A stretch of 64,000 nucleotides of DNA. Source: Rhodocyclaceae bacterium (lineage in GTDB: Bacteria > Pseudomonadota > Gammaproteobacteria > Burkholderiales > Rhodocyclaceae). A program made the position numbers and the translations under genes. Position 1 is the stretch's first letter; each line of letters begins with the position of its first letter. Of this stretch, positions 18,201-27,537 are shown piece by piece. The notes below the pieces were generated by a model. It saw only the letters and a list, made by a program, of their open reading frames with translations, was not told the DNA's origin and ran no database searches. The DNA lies in NCBI GenBank assembly GCA_023150275.1, contig JAKLLG010000006.1:1-64000 (forward strand), read 5' to 3'.

Positions 18201-19284
18201 CCGCCGCGGCGACCGTGACCGCGTGATGGACATCCTGCGCGCGGCCGGCCTCGGTGCCTGTTCGACCTTCGTCGGCTACCCGAACCCGTGGGACGAATTC
18301 CGCGTCGTGCGCAATGCCAAGGCGGTGCTGCGCGAGAAGCGCGTCGAACTGCAGCGTGCCTGGTCGGAAACCAGCTATCGCATGCAGGCGCTGCGCGACA
18401 ACCCGGAATGCGCGCAGCAGGAATACGACCGCATCCTCAATGCCGACGACAAGGGCCTGTCGGTCAGCCTCAGCTACGACCCGGCCGACGACATCGCTGC
18501 GCCGTTCATCGCTACCGGTGCAAGGCCGCAGGTCGCGATCCTGCGCGAGCAGGGCGTGAACGGCCACGTCGAGATGGCGGCCGCCTTCGACCGTGCCGGC
18601 TTCGCGGCGGTGGACGTGCACATGAGCGACATCCTCGCCGGCCGCGTCTTCCTCAAGGACTTCAAGGGGGCGGTGGCCTGCGGCGGCTTCTCCTACGGCG
18701 ACGTGCTCGGCGCCGGCCAGGGCTGGGCGCGCACCATCCTCTTCAACGGCCGTGCCCGCGACGAGTTCTCGGCCTTCTTCGGCCGCCCGGATACCTTCGC
18801 ACTGGGCGTTTGCAACGGTTGCCAGATGATGAGCGCACTGAAGTCGCTGGTGCCGGGGGCCGAACACTGGCCGCGATTTGTCCGCAACCGCGTCGAGCAG
18901 TTCGAGGCACGTTTCACGATGGTCGAGATTCCCGAGTCGCCGTCGCTGTTCCTCGCCGGCATGGCCGGCAGCCGCATGCCGGTGGTCGTCTCGCACGGCG
19001 AGGGCCGTGCCGACTTCTCGGAAACCGGCGATCTCGGCAAGGTCGCTGTCGCGATGCGCTACCTCGACAACGCCGGCAACGCGACCGAGGTCTATCCGTA
19101 CAACCCGAACGGTTCGCCGCAGGGCCTCACCGGCGTGACGACGGCCGACGGCCGCTTCACGATCATGATGCCGCACCCGGAACGCGTCTTCCGCACCGTG
19201 CAGATGTCCTGGCATCCGGAGAACCTGGGTGAAGATTCGCCGTGGATGCGCATGTTCCGCAATGCGCGGAAGTGGGTTGGCTGA
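15280..19284 (+). CDS. purL: Phosphoribosylformylglycinamidine synthase
   Basis: The large single-chain PurL of 1334 residues, which converts FGAR, glutamine and ATP to FGAM in de novo purine synthesis. The N-terminal PurS-like part, two ATP-grasp-like AIRS halves ([24 protein letters not shown]) and the C-terminal glutaminase domain are all present. The glutaminase nucleophile is C1178 in GVCNGCQ, with the catalytic HPE near the C-terminus (MMPHPERVF). ATG 15280 matches the family start (MAQILYLRG). A 15-bp near-duplication at 17686-17715 gives a local [10 protein letters not shown] insertion. The gene ends at a perfect hairpin shared with the convergent parvulin gene. Confidence 0.97.
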   Translation: MAQILYLRGASAFSAFRLQRLCNTLQAAVPAVSGIDADFWHLVALRRPLAGDERKALAALLEERNPAAEQGSLFLVVPRIGTISPWSSKATDIAWNCGLDAVERIERGIAFRVQGKVGEADLAKIAALLHDRMTESVMADFEETAKLFQHFEPKPLATVDLLAGGRAALVEANGRLGLALSEDEIDYLVDIFTKAKRNPSDVELMMFAQANSEHCRHKIFNASWVIDGNTKSETLFGMIRETHKAHPEGTVVAYSDNASIIEGATIPRFYPDAQGRYGYHQETTHILMKVETHNHPTAISPFPGASTGSGGEIRDEGATGRGSKPKAGLCGFTVSNLNIPEAVQPWEKGINDGGIGKPSRIASALDIMIEGPIGAAAFNNEFGRPNLTGYFRTYEQLVGDTVKGYHKPIMIAGGLGAIQAEQSFKAPEFPPGTLLIQLGGPGMLIGLGGGAASSMTTGTNTEDLDFASVQRGNPEIQRRAQEVIDRCWQMGQPKGDASAPHDGNPILSIHDVGAGGISNALPELAHGAGCGAHFELREVKIEEPGMSPAEIWCNEAQERYVLALPPSRLEEFALMCERERCPFAVVGQTTAEKQLVVADRHFGNKPVDMDMDALLGKPPRMTREVVHLPPVTVAFDPTAVELKDAAYRVLRLPTVADKTFLISIGDRSVGGLTARDQMVGPWQVPVADVAVTLMGYQGEGENAYCGEAFAMGERTPLAILDAPASGRMAIGEALTNIAAADIAKLGDVKLSANWMAAAGTPGEDARLFDTVRAVSDLCQQIGISIPVGKDSLSMRTAWEEEDQKKQVQKKQVISPLSLIVTSFARVRDARRTLTPQLVLDQGESDLLLIDLGAGRNRLGGSALAQVFNATGDDAPDVDEPQQLAAFFGAVQKLASDNLLLAYHDRSDGGLFAAAAEMAFASRCGVSLDMDGLCYDPLMADVDGNEKKPDQLGGRSFEILMRALFNEELGALVQIRRGDRDRVMDILRAAGLGACSTFVGYPNPWDEFRVVRNAKAVLREKRVELQRAWSETSYRMQALRDNPECAQQEYDRILNADDKGLSVSLSYDPADDIAAPFIATGARPQVAILREQGVNGHVEMAAAFDRAGFAAVDVHMSDILAGRVFLKDFKGAVACGGFSYGDVLGAGQGWARTILFNGRARDEFSAFFGRPDTFALGVCNGCQMMSALKSLVPGAEHWPRFVRNRVEQFEARFTMVEIPESPSLFLAGMAGSRMPVVVSHGEGRADFSETGDLGKVAVAMRYLDNAGNATEVYPYNPNGSPQGLTGVTTADGRFTIMMPHPERVFRTVQMSWHPENLGEDSPWMRMFRNARKWVG

Positions 19285-19332
19285 TCAGGGCGGGCAGACC
19301 CCGCGAGGGGCTTTCGGCTACTGCAAAAACAA

Positions 19333-19360
19333 GAAGGGCGCGGTTTCAACCGCGCCCTTC
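19333..19360. terminator. Bidirectional terminator between purL and parvulin gene
   Basis: A perfect 13-bp stem (19333-19345 with 19348-19360) has a minimal loop between the two convergent genes. On the minus strand it is followed by TTGTTTTTG, a fair T-tract, so it works best for the parvulin operon. On the plus strand no T-run follows. Confidence 0.8.
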
Positions 19361-19380
19361 TGCATTGAAGCGGGCAGAAC

Positions 19381-20184
19381 TTACTGCACTTTCGCCTTGG
19401 CGCGCAGTTCGTTGATCATCTTCTCGACCAGTTGCTGATTGGCGCGCTGCGCCAGCTGTGGCTTGATTGCATCGAAAGCCGGCGCTTCCAGCGGGCGGGT
19501 GTCTTCGAGCAGGATCACGTGCCAGCCGAAATCGGTTTTCACCGGGGCTTCGGTGAACTTGCCCTTTTCGAGCTTCTTCAGTGCATCGGCGAACGGCGGC
19601 ACATAGCTGCCGGCAGCACTCCAGCCGAGGTCGCCACCGTTTTCCTTGGAACCGGGGTCCTTCGACTGCTTGGCGAGTTCGTCGAACTTGGCGCCCTTCT
19701 TCAGGTTGTCGATGATCGTCTTGGCCTGCTCTTCGCTCTCAACGAGAACGTGACGGCTCTTGTACTCGGTGCCGCCGAGCTTGGCCTTCATTGCGTCGTA
19801 CTCGGCCTTCAACTGGGCGTCGCTGATCGGGTGCTTCTTGACGTAATCCTGGATGTAGGCGCGGATCAGGATCGCCTGGCGGGCGAGTTCCATCTGCGCG
19901 GCCACGGTGCCGCTCTTGTCGAGGCCGTTCTTTTTCGCTTCCTGCGAGAGCAGTTCGCGGCGGATCAGTTCCTCACGCACGGCATTCTTCAGCTCCGGCG
20001 AATCGGGCATGCCCTGGCCCTTCTGCTCGCCATAGAAGGCGTCGAACAGCGACTGCGAAATGGCGGTGCCATTGACCGTGGCCACCGCGCCTGCCTTGGC
20101 CGGCGCCTTGTCGGCGGCGATTGCGGGCATCGAGAGCAGGGCGCCGGCAAAAAGGCCAGCCGCGAGTTTGGAAAGCTTGTGCAT
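19381..20184 (-). CDS. Periplasmic parvulin peptidyl-prolyl isomerase
   Basis: A 267-residue protein with a cleavable signal peptide (about 1-23, ending SMPAIA-A), a SurA/PrsA-like helical N-domain, and a PpiC/parvulin domain at about 130-225 (SRHVLVESEEQA, DELAKQSKDPGS, GGDLGW, FTEAPVKTDFGWHVI). It should catalyse cis-trans isomerisation of prolyl bonds and help outer-membrane protein folding. AAGGAA precedes ATG 20184. It is the last gene of the yciB-yciI-bolA-ppi operon, an order known from other betaproteobacteria. Confidence 0.92.
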   Translation of the reverse strand: MHKLSKLAAGLFAGALLSMPAIAADKAPAKAGAVATVNGTAISQSLFDAFYGEQKGQGMPDSPELKNAVREELIRRELLSQEAKKNGLDKSGTVAAQMELARQAILIRAYIQDYVKKHPISDAQLKAEYDAMKAKLGGTEYKSRHVLVESEEQAKTIIDNLKKGAKFDELAKQSKDPGSKENGGDLGWSAAGSYVPPFADALKKLEKGKFTEAPVKTDFGWHVILLEDTRPLEAPAFDAIKPQLAQRANQQLVEKMINELRAKAKVQ

Positions 20185-20240
20185 GAGGGATTCCTTGCTT
20201 TGGGGTGAAATGAAGAAATGTGAGTGCCGGCAGTTTCCGA

Positions 20241-20513
20241 CTAAATCTCGTCCGGCGCAAGCGCCTTGATGCCGAGTGCATGAATGCGATGTTGCGTCAG
20301 GTCGCCGATGAGGCCAAATACCTTGCGGTGTCGGGCAACCGTACCGAGTCCGCTGAAGGCCGCCGAGACAACGACGAGGCGATAATGGCCGCCCTCGCGG
20401 GCACCGGCGTGGCCGGCATGGAGGTGAGAGTCGTCCGCAAGCTCCAGCTGCAGCGGCGCGAGCGGTGCGAGGCGTTCGCGCAGCAGCCGTTCGATGTCGC
20501 CGGCAGCAGCCAT
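20241..20513 (-). CDS. BolA-family protein
   Basis: A 90-residue BolA-fold protein (LQLELADDSHLHAGHAGAREGGHYRLVVVSAAF). BolA proteins bind [2Fe-2S] clusters with monothiol glutaredoxins or bind DNA, affecting morphology and stress response. The conserved HAGH motif carries the likely cluster-ligand histidine. The start overlaps the yciI stop (ATGA), so translation is coupled. Whether it is BolA proper or IbaG-like cannot be settled from the sequence alone. Confidence 0.88.
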   Translation of the reverse strand: MAAAGDIERLLRERLAPLAPLQLELADDSHLHAGHAGAREGGHYRLVVVSAAFSGLGTVARHRKVFGLIGDLTQHRIHALGIKALAPDEI

Positions 20514-20815
20514 CAGGCGGGTAACACCTTCTTGAATGGCTTGATCGTGACTTTCTCGTAGACGCCCGCGGCAACGTAGGGGTCGGCATCGGCCCAGGCT
20601 TTGGCCGCGTCGAGCGATACGAACTCGGCGACGATCACGCTGCCCGAGAAGCCGGCCGGACCGGGATCCGGCGAATCGATTGCCGGGCAGGGGCCGGCCA
20701 GCACCAGTCGTCCCTCGCCCTGCAGCGCCTGCAGGCGGGCGACGTGCTCGGGGCGCACGGCGAGGCGTTGTTCCAGTGTTCCGGGGCGGTCCTCGCCGAT
20801 GATCACGTACAGCAT
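20513..20815 (-). CDS. yciI: YciI-family protein
   Basis: A 100-residue dimeric alpha/beta barrel protein of the YciI family ([20 protein letters not shown] at the start, [30 protein letters not shown] at the end). A His/Asp pair in this family suggests an enzymatic role, but none is established. ATG 20815 overlaps the yciB stop (ATGA), and its own stop overlaps the bolA start. A longer open frame upstream lies inside yciB and is not the gene. Confidence 0.9.
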   Translation of the reverse strand: MLYVIIGEDRPGTLEQRLAVRPEHVARLQALQGEGRLVLAGPCPAIDSPDPGPAGFSGSVIVAEFVSLDAAKAWADADPYVAAGVYEKVTIKPFKKVLPA

Positions 20816-21351
20816 CACTTCTTCTCCTCTTCGATGTACTTCGACAGCATCATGCCTTGTGCGAGAACGAACACCAGCATCAGGCCGATACCGCCGAAGA
20901 GCTTGAAATTGACCCAGTCGTCGGTTGAAAAAGAGTAGGCGACGATCAGATTGGCGATGCCCATGAACACGAAGAAACCGATCCATGACCAGTTCATGCG
21001 GTTCCAGGCGACATCGGGCAACTGCATCTGCTCGGCAAGCAGCGTCTTCATCAGGTTCTTCTTCATCACCAGCACGCCGCCGGCGAGGATGACGGCGAAC
21101 AGCCAGTAGAGTACCGTGGGTTTCCACTTGATGAACATTTCGTCGTGCAGCATCAGCGTGGCGCCGCCGAAGACGGTCACGATCACCAGGCTGACCCAGA
21201 GCATCGTGTCGACCTTGCGGTGGCGGAACCAGACCCAGCCGATCTGCACGAAGGTGCCGGCAATCGCAACCGCGGTGGCGACGAAAATGCCGTAGATCTT
21301 GAAGGCGATGAAAAAGAGGACGACGGGAAAGATATCGAACAGGAACTTCAT
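20815..21351 (-). CDS. yciB: Inner-membrane septation protein YciB/IspA
   Basis: A 178-residue membrane protein with five to six helices ([24 protein letters not shown] at the start is the family hallmark, noted here as residues 3-26; [20 protein letters not shown] later). YciB/IspA is involved in septation and envelope synthesis. ATG 21351 starts at the conserved MKFLFDIFP. It is the first gene of the four-gene operon running to 19381 and is divergent from the HD-GYP regulator. Confidence 0.93.
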   Translation of the reverse strand: MKFLFDIFPVVLFFIAFKIYGIFVATAVAIAGTFVQIGWVWFRHRKVDTMLWVSLVIVTVFGGATLMLHDEMFIKWKPTVLYWLFAVILAGGVLVMKKNLMKTLLAEQMQLPDVAWNRMNWSWIGFFVFMGIANLIVAYSFSTDDWVNFKLFGGIGLMLVFVLAQGMMLSKYIEEEKK

Positions 21352-21453
21352 GGAGAATGCCTCGGGTGACGCGCGATTATGGCCGATTCGCCGGCGCGCT
21401 GTCCAACAGGGGCGGTATACTGCCCCATTCTGCGGCATGCGCATGGAGATGCC

Positions 21454-22506
21454 ATGAACCGAATTGCCATCATCGACGACAGCGACATCAACCTCACGCT
21501 GCTCAAGCACCTGGTCATCAAGCTCGGTGGCTGCGAGCCGCTGCTCTTCAACGAGTCGCGGGTGGGGCTGCAATGGTGCATCGACAACGAGCCCGATCTG
21601 GTGATCGTCGATTACATGATGCCGGAGCTGGACGGCCTCGGCTTCATCGAGGCTTTGCGCGCGGCGCCGGGGCGCAGCGAGCTGCCGGTGCTGATGATCA
21701 CCGCCAACGACGACAAGGCGATCCGTTACGAGGCGCTGGAGCGTGGTGCCACCGATTTTCTGACCAAGCCGGTCGATACCGCCGAATTCCGGGCGCGGGC
21801 GAAAAACATGCTGTCGCTGCGTGAAAGCCAGAAGCGGATGGCGAACCGCAATGCCGAGCTCGCTGCCGAAGTGCGCAAGGCAACTGCCGAAATCCGGGCG
21901 CGCGAGCAGGAGCTTCTGTTCCGCATGTCACGCGCGGCCGAGTTCCGCGATCCGGAAACCGGGGCGCATATCCAGCGCATGGCACACTATTCGGCACTGA
22001 TCGCCGCGCGGATGGGGCTTGGAGAGGCCGAGCAGGAGCTGCTTCTGCAGGCGGCGCCGATGCATGATGTCGGCAAGATCGGCATTCCCGATTACATCCT
22101 GCTCAAGCCGGGGCGGCTCACGCACGAAGAATTCGAAGTGATGAAGAACCATGCTCGGCTGGGCTTCGAGTTGCTGCAGGGCAGCGGTTCCCTCGTGCTG
22201 CAGGCAGGTGCCGAAATCGCCCTTTCGCACCACGAGAAATACGACGGCTCCGGTTACCCACGGGGCCTCGTCGGGGCCGACATCCCGCTCTTTGGACGCA
22301 TCGTCGCGGTTGCCGATGTTTTCGATGCGCTCACTTCAGAACGCCCCTACAAGAAAGCGTGGGAACTCGACCGGGCGCGTGCCTTCCTGAACGAGGGGCG
22401 CGGCGCCCATTTCGATCCGCTCTGCATCGACGCTTTCGAGGCCGCCTGGGACGAAGTGCTCGTCGTGCGTGAGCAGTTCCAGGACGAAGAGGTTCCGGAT
22501 CTGTGA
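21454..22506 (+). CDS. HD-GYP response regulator (c-di-GMP phosphodiesterase)
   Basis: A 350-residue response regulator with an N-terminal receiver (about 1-120, phospho-acceptor Asp in [13 protein letters not shown]) joined by a coiled coil to an HD-GYP domain (about 160-335). [10 protein letters not shown] and [11 protein letters not shown] carry the metal and substrate ligands, so it should hydrolyse c-di-GMP. GGAGA at 21445-21449 precedes ATG 21454. The hybrid kinase gene begins 47 nt downstream and is the likely phosphodonor. Confidence 0.92.
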   Translation: MNRIAIIDDSDINLTLLKHLVIKLGGCEPLLFNESRVGLQWCIDNEPDLVIVDYMMPELDGLGFIEALRAAPGRSELPVLMITANDDKAIRYEALERGATDFLTKPVDTAEFRARAKNMLSLRESQKRMANRNAELAAEVRKATAEIRAREQELLFRMSRAAEFRDPETGAHIQRMAHYSALIAARMGLGEAEQELLLQAAPMHDVGKIGIPDYILLKPGRLTHEEFEVMKNHARLGFELLQGSGSLVLQAGAEIALSHHEKYDGSGYPRGLVGADIPLFGRIVAVADVFDALTSERPYKKAWELDRARAFLNEGRGAHFDPLCIDAFEAAWDEVLVVREQFQDEEVPDL

Positions 22507-22553
22507 TGCGGGAGCGGTGTTCTCACACCTGGCTGGGCAAGGGGCATTGAGCG

Positions 22554-25500
22554 ATGGGCTTCTGGCGTCGCCTCAGCGTGCAGATCGCACTGGTCGTCTC
22601 GCTGCTTTTTGCGGCGACCGTTCTCGTGCATACCGCCTATCAGGCCTCGGCGCAGTCCGCCCGCGGCACCGCCGAGCGCGAGGCGCAGACGCGCGCACTG
22701 GCTCACGCCCTCGCCGGTCTTGCTGGGGCGCACGTTGCGCGCACGGATGTGCCGGCGTTGCAAACCCTGTTACTGCTCGCAGCCGAGTATCCTTCCGTTG
22801 TTTCCCTGGTTGCCCATGATGCGTCGGGCGCGGTGCTGGTTCGCGTCAGCAAGGACGAACGCCGTCGGCCCTTTGTCGATCTGTCCGGACCGGCCGCGCC
22901 GCGACCGGAGGGTGATGCCGCGACGATCGGCTTTTCCGGGGCGCATCGTCATCTGGCCGGGTGGATCGATCTCGGGCCCGATGAACTGATCGTTGCCCAG
23001 CCGTTCTCCGCCGGCACCGGAGGCTGGCTGGGCCTGCGCATCAGCCTCGCCACGTTGCAGGAGGCTCAGCGCGATCTATGGTGGGACGGATTGCTCGTCG
23101 CGGCGATCGTGATCCTCGTCAGTACCTCGCTGTTGCTGCTCTTCCTTGCCCCGACGATCCGGGCGCTGCGCCATGCCGCCGACTTTGCCGGTCGTCTCGA
23201 CAGCGTGCGCGGGCTGACGCTGCCGCCGTTTTCGGCGAACCGCGAAACGCAGACGCTGGTCGATTCGCTGAATCGCGTTTCGCTGCGCCTGGCCACGCAG
23301 GAAGAGAAGATTCAGGAGCAGAACCGATTCCTCAAGGGGCTCACCGACGCCCTCGGCGAAGGGGTGATTGCCAGCGATGCCGAGGGGCGCTGCACCTTCA
23401 TGAATGCCGAGGCGGAACGCCTGCTTGGCTGGCGCCGCGACGAGTTGCTCGGCGAGTACGTGCACGACAGGGTGCATTACCAGACATCGACGGGGCTGCC
23501 GGTGGATCGCGAGGAGTGTCCGATGCATGCGTCGGTGGTCGCCGGGCATGTCTTCCGCTCCGATCTCGATGCCTTCACGCGCAGGGACGGCAGCGTCTTC
23601 CCGGTCTCGGTCGTGTCGATGCCGATCCATCAGGGGGATGTCTTTGTTGGTACCGTCGCTGCGTTCCAGGACATCACCGAGCGCAAGCGCGATGAGGACT
23701 ACCTGCTGGCGACATCGTCGCGCCTCTCCGCGCTGATCGAGAGCCTGCAGGCCGGCGTTTTTGTCGAGGATGAACACGGGAAGGTGGTGCTTGCCAACCA
23801 GATGTTCTGCAACACCTTCCGACCAGGTAGTGTCAGCCACGAACTGATCGGTGGCCATGCGGCAGCGATGCTGCTCGGATGCGCACCGCTGATGGCCGAG
23901 CCGATGGAGTTCCAGGAACTTATAGAACGCCTGCTGCAAGAACGGAGGCCGACGATGGCGGTCGAGTTGCCGATGGCCGATGGCCACGTCCTCGAACTCG
24001 ACTTTGTGCCGATCTTCCTCTTCCCCGAAATGCCGCAGCCCGAGGATTGCCGCGGCCATCTGTGGATGTTCCGCGACATCACCGAACGCAAGCTCGCCGA
24101 AGCCGAGATCCGCCGCGCACGCGAGGCCGCCGAACAGGCGAACAGTGCGAAGAGCGACTTCCTCGCCAACATGAGCCACGAGATCCGCACACCGATGAAC
24201 GGCGTGATCGGGATGACGGAGCTGGCGCTCGAAACCCAGCTGACGGGGCAGCAGCGCGAGTATCTGGAAATGGTGAAAACCTCGGCGGATGCCCTGCTGG
24301 TGATCATCAACGACATCCTCGATTTCTCCAAGATCGAGGCCGGAAAGCTGGTGATCGAATGCGTTCCTTTCGCGATCCGCGACGAGGTTGCCCGGATTCT
24401 CAAGCCGATGCGTTTCCACGCCGAACAGAAGTCGCTGCTGCTCGATCATTTCGTCGACCCTGCGGTGCCGCCGGTGTTGCTTGGCGATCCGGTACGTCTG
24501 CGGCAGCTGCTGATCAATCTGGTCGGCAACGCCCTCAAGTTCACCGAACGCGGCGGTGTCTCGGTGAACATCGTCCTTTCCGGACGCAGCGAGGATTCGG
24601 TTGAGCTGCATGTGTCGGTGCGCGATACCGGTATCGGCATTCCGCAATCGAAGCAGGCGCACATCTTCGATGCCTTCTCTCAGGCGGACGGTTCGATCAC
24701 GCGCCGTTTCGGCGGCACCGGCCTGGGGCTGGCGATCTGCCAGAAACTGGTGGTGATGATGCGCGGCCGGATCTGGGTGAGCAGCGTCGAGGGGCAGGGC
24801 AGCACCTTCCACTTCACGCTGCGCCTCGGCATCGGCGAAGCGACGGCGCTCGCCGAAAAGACCGCTCTTGCGCCGGCGATGCGTTCGCTGCAAGTGCTTC
24901 TGGTCGAAGACAACCCGATCAACCAGCGGCTCGCGGTCACGCTTCTCGAACGCAAGGGGCATCGCGTCCAGGTCACCGGCAACGGCGAGGAAGCCCTGCA
25001 CGCGCTGGCCGAGGCGCCATTCGATCTGGTGCTGATGGACGTCCAGATGCCGGTGATGGATGGATTCGAGGCGACCCGCCGCATCCGCGAGCGGGAAGCG
25101 CTGCAGGGTGGCCATCAGGTGATCGTCGCAATGACCGCCAACGCCATGCAGGGCGATCGCGAGCGCTGCCTGAATGCGGGCATGGACGGTTATGTTTCGA
25201 AGCCGGTACATGCCGACGATCTCTTTTCCACGATCGCCGCCTGTTTGCCCGAGGCGGTTGTCGAGAATCCGCCCGAGGCGCCCGATGTCGTCGCTGCCGC
25301 ATCGGTGAGCGGTGATTTCAGTGGTTTCGACCGGGCCGATGTCATCGAACGCTTCGGCGGTGACGAAGAATTGTTCCGCTCGGTGGCGGCCATGTACGTG
25401 CAGGACAGCCCGGGCTACGGCGAGGCCCTCGCGGCCGCGGTGAGCGCCGGCGACGTGCAGGCGCTGGCGCGCGAGGCGCATACGGTGAAGGGGCTGCTCG

Positions 25501-25685
25501 CCACCTTCTCATGCGAAGCCGAGTCGCTGATCGCACGCGACATCGAGCATCTGGCGAAGGGCGGGCGCTTTGATGAGGCCGCGGCGCGCGTGCCGCAACT
25601 GCTGGAAGCGATCGAGGCGCTGGCGGCCGCGCTGGCGGCTGACGCCGGTGCCGACCCCGCTGAGGATTCAGCCGTGATCGGGTAG
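22554..25685 (+). CDS. Hybrid sensor histidine kinase, PAS-HisKA-HATPase-REC-Hpt
   Basis: A 1043-residue multi-domain kinase. TM1 (about 8-28) and TM2 (about 176-199) bracket a periplasmic sensor. Two PAS domains (about 265-380 and 385-520) follow, then HisKA with phospho-His H542 (SHEIRTPMNG), HATPase (GDPVRLRQLLINLVGNALKF; GTGLGLAI), a receiver with D829 (LMDVQMPVMDG) and an Hpt domain with H976 (AHTVKG). It thus contains a full His-Asp-His phosphorelay, and the final acceptor is plausibly the HD-GYP regulator encoded just upstream. The 3' end overlaps the convergent bioD by 18 nt. Confidence 0.93.
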   Translation: MGFWRRLSVQIALVVSLLFAATVLVHTAYQASAQSARGTAEREAQTRALAHALAGLAGAHVARTDVPALQTLLLLAAEYPSVVSLVAHDASGAVLVRVSKDERRRPFVDLSGPAAPRPEGDAATIGFSGAHRHLAGWIDLGPDELIVAQPFSAGTGGWLGLRISLATLQEAQRDLWWDGLLVAAIVILVSTSLLLLFLAPTIRALRHAADFAGRLDSVRGLTLPPFSANRETQTLVDSLNRVSLRLATQEEKIQEQNRFLKGLTDALGEGVIASDAEGRCTFMNAEAERLLGWRRDELLGEYVHDRVHYQTSTGLPVDREECPMHASVVAGHVFRSDLDAFTRRDGSVFPVSVVSMPIHQGDVFVGTVAAFQDITERKRDEDYLLATSSRLSALIESLQAGVFVEDEHGKVVLANQMFCNTFRPGSVSHELIGGHAAAMLLGCAPLMAEPMEFQELIERLLQERRPTMAVELPMADGHVLELDFVPIFLFPEMPQPEDCRGHLWMFRDITERKLAEAEIRRAREAAEQANSAKSDFLANMSHEIRTPMNGVIGMTELALETQLTGQQREYLEMVKTSADALLVIINDILDFSKIEAGKLVIECVPFAIRDEVARILKPMRFHAEQKSLLLDHFVDPAVPPVLLGDPVRLRQLLINLVGNALKFTERGGVSVNIVLSGRSEDSVELHVSVRDTGIGIPQSKQAHIFDAFSQADGSITRRFGGTGLGLAICQKLVVMMRGRIWVSSVEGQGSTFHFTLRLGIGEATALAEKTALAPAMRSLQVLLVEDNPINQRLAVTLLERKGHRVQVTGNGEEALHALAEAPFDLVLMDVQMPVMDGFEATRRIREREALQGGHQVIVAMTANAMQGDRERCLNAGMDGYVSKPVHADDLFSTIAACLPEAVVENPPEAPDVVAAASVSGDFSGFDRADVIERFGGDEELFRSVAAMYVQDSPGYGEALAAAVSAGDVQALAREAHTVKGLLATFSCEAESLIARDIEHLAKGGRFDEAAARVPQLLEAIEALAAALAADAGADPAEDSAVIG

Positions 25686-26324
25686 TCTGAGGCTCCCGTC
25701 GGAAGGCCTTTCGCCCCAGGGTAGCACGCCGAGCAGTGGCGCCGCGATGCGCGTTTCCAGCGCTGCCAGATTTTCAGCGAAGCGCAGCATTTCCGGATCG
25801 ACGCGATTGGCGATCCAGCCGGCGAGCGTGAGGCCGCGGGCGGCGATCGCCTCCGTGGTCAGCAGCGCGTGGTTCAGGCAACCGAGCCGCATACCGACGA
25901 CGAGAATCACCGGCAGTTGCAGCGCAGCGGCGAGGTCTGCCGCATCGCAATCCTCGCCGAGCGGCACGCAGAAGCCGCCGACGCCTTCGACGACAACCAC
26001 CTCCGCCTGTTCCTGCAGGCGGGTGAGTGCGGTTGTGATGCGCGCGAAATCGATGACGACGCCGGCATCGGCCGCCGCGATGTGCGGTGCGATCGGGTCG
26101 GCGAAGCAGTACGGATTGGCAAGTTCGTTCGCCACGGCGCAGCTCGATGCCGCGCGCAGCAGCACCACATCCTCGTTCTCGCCGTTTGCATCGACGCCAG
26201 CGGCGACCGGCTTCATGCCGAGCGCCGCATGGCCCGCGGCGCGAAACGCTGCAAGCAGCGCGCAGGCCGCGTGCGTCTTGCCAATGCCGGTATCGGTGCC
26301 GGCGATGAACCAGGCTTTCTTCAT
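25668..26324 (-). CDS. bioD: Dethiobiotin synthetase
   Basis: A 218-residue P-loop enzyme that closes the ureido ring of dethiobiotin from DAPA, CO2 and ATP. The signature FIAGTDTGIGKTHAACAL is at the N-terminus; KPVAAG and VEGVGGFCVPL follow in the expected order. ATG 26324 fits, with AGGAAG upstream. It is the distal gene of the biotin cluster, separated from bioC by a small His-rich exported protein gene. The 3' end overlaps the sensor kinase gene on the other strand by 18 nt. Confidence 0.94.
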   Translation of the reverse strand: MKKAWFIAGTDTGIGKTHAACALLAAFRAAGHAALGMKPVAAGVDANGENEDVVLLRAASSCAVANELANPYCFADPIAPHIAAADAGVVIDFARITTALTRLQEQAEVVVVEGVGGFCVPLGEDCDAADLAAALQLPVILVVGMRLGCLNHALLTTEAIAARGLTLAGWIANRVDPEMLRFAENLAALETRIAAPLLGVLPWGERPSDGSLRLPDHG

Positions 26325-26346
26325 AGGTGACTTCCTGGCCGCCGGC

Positions 26347-26721
26347 TCACGTGCCGGCGCCTGCTTCGAGCAGGCGGTGGAATTCCTCATGCACCTCGTG
26401 GAACGCTGTTTCGATACCGCTCTTGCTGGTAGTGCAGCGTTCCTTGAGTGCGCCGAGGCTCGTTTGCAGTCTGCCGGCATCGACGGAGCGGATGGCTTGT
26501 GCCAGTTCGATCATCCGGTCTGCCTGCCGGCATGTGTCAGCGTTGCGCGCCGCGCCGTGCGGTGCATGCCACAGCGGTGCAAGGACACCGTGAAAGGCTT
26601 CGATATCCGGGGCGAAGTGGTGATGGTGGTGCGCCGGACCATTCTGTGCCGCAGCGCCGGTGCTGCCGATGGCGCATGCCGCCAGCAGGGCGGCGAGGAG
26701 GGAGGTGTGTCTTCTGATCAT
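26347..26721 (-). CDS. Small His-rich exported protein within the biotin cluster
   Basis: A 124-residue protein with a signal peptide (about 1-25, ending GAAA-Q) and a run of five histidines right after it (GPAHHHHHFAPDIEAFHG). A helical domain follows with further His and two Cys (about positions 64 and 96) that could pair. I do not recognise the family. Periplasmic metal binding (Zn, Ni or Cu) is plausible from composition only. It lies 22 nt before bioD and 39 nt after bioC on the same strand; no link to biotin is known. Confidence 0.65.
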   Translation of the reverse strand: MIRRHTSLLAALLAACAIGSTGAAAQNGPAHHHHHFAPDIEAFHGVLAPLWHAPHGAARNADTCRQADRMIELAQAIRSVDAGRLQTSLGALKERCTTSKSGIETAFHEVHEEFHRLLEAGAGT

Positions 26722-26760
26722 GCGTGTCTGCAGTGAGTGAGTTGAAGGGGCCGGGAGAGG

Positions 26761-27537
26761 CTATCTTTTCGCCGTCAGCAGGATGACATCATAGCTTGCC
26801 GGCAGGCCTTCGCCGACACGCTGCGCGTCGTAGGCGGCGCTCAGTGCCTGCCAGGCCGCCTTGCCCATCATGCCGTTGCGCCGGCCGGCGCCGAGTGCGT
26901 TGGCGCCGATGGCCTTCACCGCGCCGAGCAGCGCCTTCAGGTCGGGGTAATGCAGCGTGATCGACCGGCGCACGATCTGCACATCGCCGAATCCGGCGGC
27001 TTCGGCGGCCATGACGAGCGGTGCCGGTTCGCTGAAGTCGAGTGTGTGGCGGTGGTGGTCGATGCCGGCGAAGGCGCGCCGCAACTCGGCGTAGGTGGCG
27101 GGGCCGAGCGTCGACAATGCAAGGCGCCCCTGCGGCCGCAGCACGCGCGCGGCTTCGGCGAAGACGCGCTGCGGATCGCACCATTGCACGGTCAGGCTGG
27201 ACCACCACAGGTCGAAGGATGTGTTGCCGAAGGGCAGGGCTTCGATATCGGCGACGCAGGCGGCGGTCGTCGCCGCCGTCTTTTTTGCCATCGCGGCGGC
27301 AAAATCAGCGGCGACGAGGCGGGCGGTCGGCCATCGTCCGGCGAGTAGACGGGCGCCGTAGCCAGTGCCGCAGCCGGCGTCGAGGATATCCGCCGGCATG
27401 CAATCGCCGCCACCCGGGTTCGTCAGCACATCGAGCAAGGCCCGACAGACCTCGCGCTGCAGCACCGCGGCAGCATCGTAGGTGCTTGCGGCGCGCGAGA
27501 AGGCAGCGCGGATGCGGTGCTTCTCAGGCAGGTTCAT
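26761..27537 (-). CDS. bioC: Malonyl-ACP O-methyltransferase
   Basis: A 258-residue SAM-dependent methyltransferase that caps malonyl-ACP to start pimeloyl synthesis. The SAM-binding motif ILDAGCGTGYG, the acidic loop DIEALPF and the downstream SLTVQWCDP are as in BioC. ATG 27537 gives the family start [21 protein letters not shown] and overlaps the bioH stop by 14 nt. The gene sits in the order bioA-bioF-bioH-bioC, which supports BioC rather than a general methyltransferase. Confidence 0.93.
   Translation of the reverse strand: MNLPEKHRIRAAFSRAASTYDAAAVLQREVCRALLDVLTNPGGGDCMPADILDAGCGTGYGARLLAGRWPTARLVAADFAAAMAKKTAATTAACVADIEALPFGNTSFDLWWSSLTVQWCDPQRVFAEAARVLRPQGRLALSTLGPATYAELRRAFAGIDHHRHTLDFSEPAPLVMAAEAAGFGDVQIVRRSITLHYPDLKALLGAVKAIGANALGAGRRNGMMGKAAWQALSAAYDAQRVGEGLPASYDVILLTAKR

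Noticed and set aside
13522..19215. Very long minus-strand open frames across the diguanylate cyclase and purL
   Set aside because: They are shadows of well-conserved plus-strand genes.
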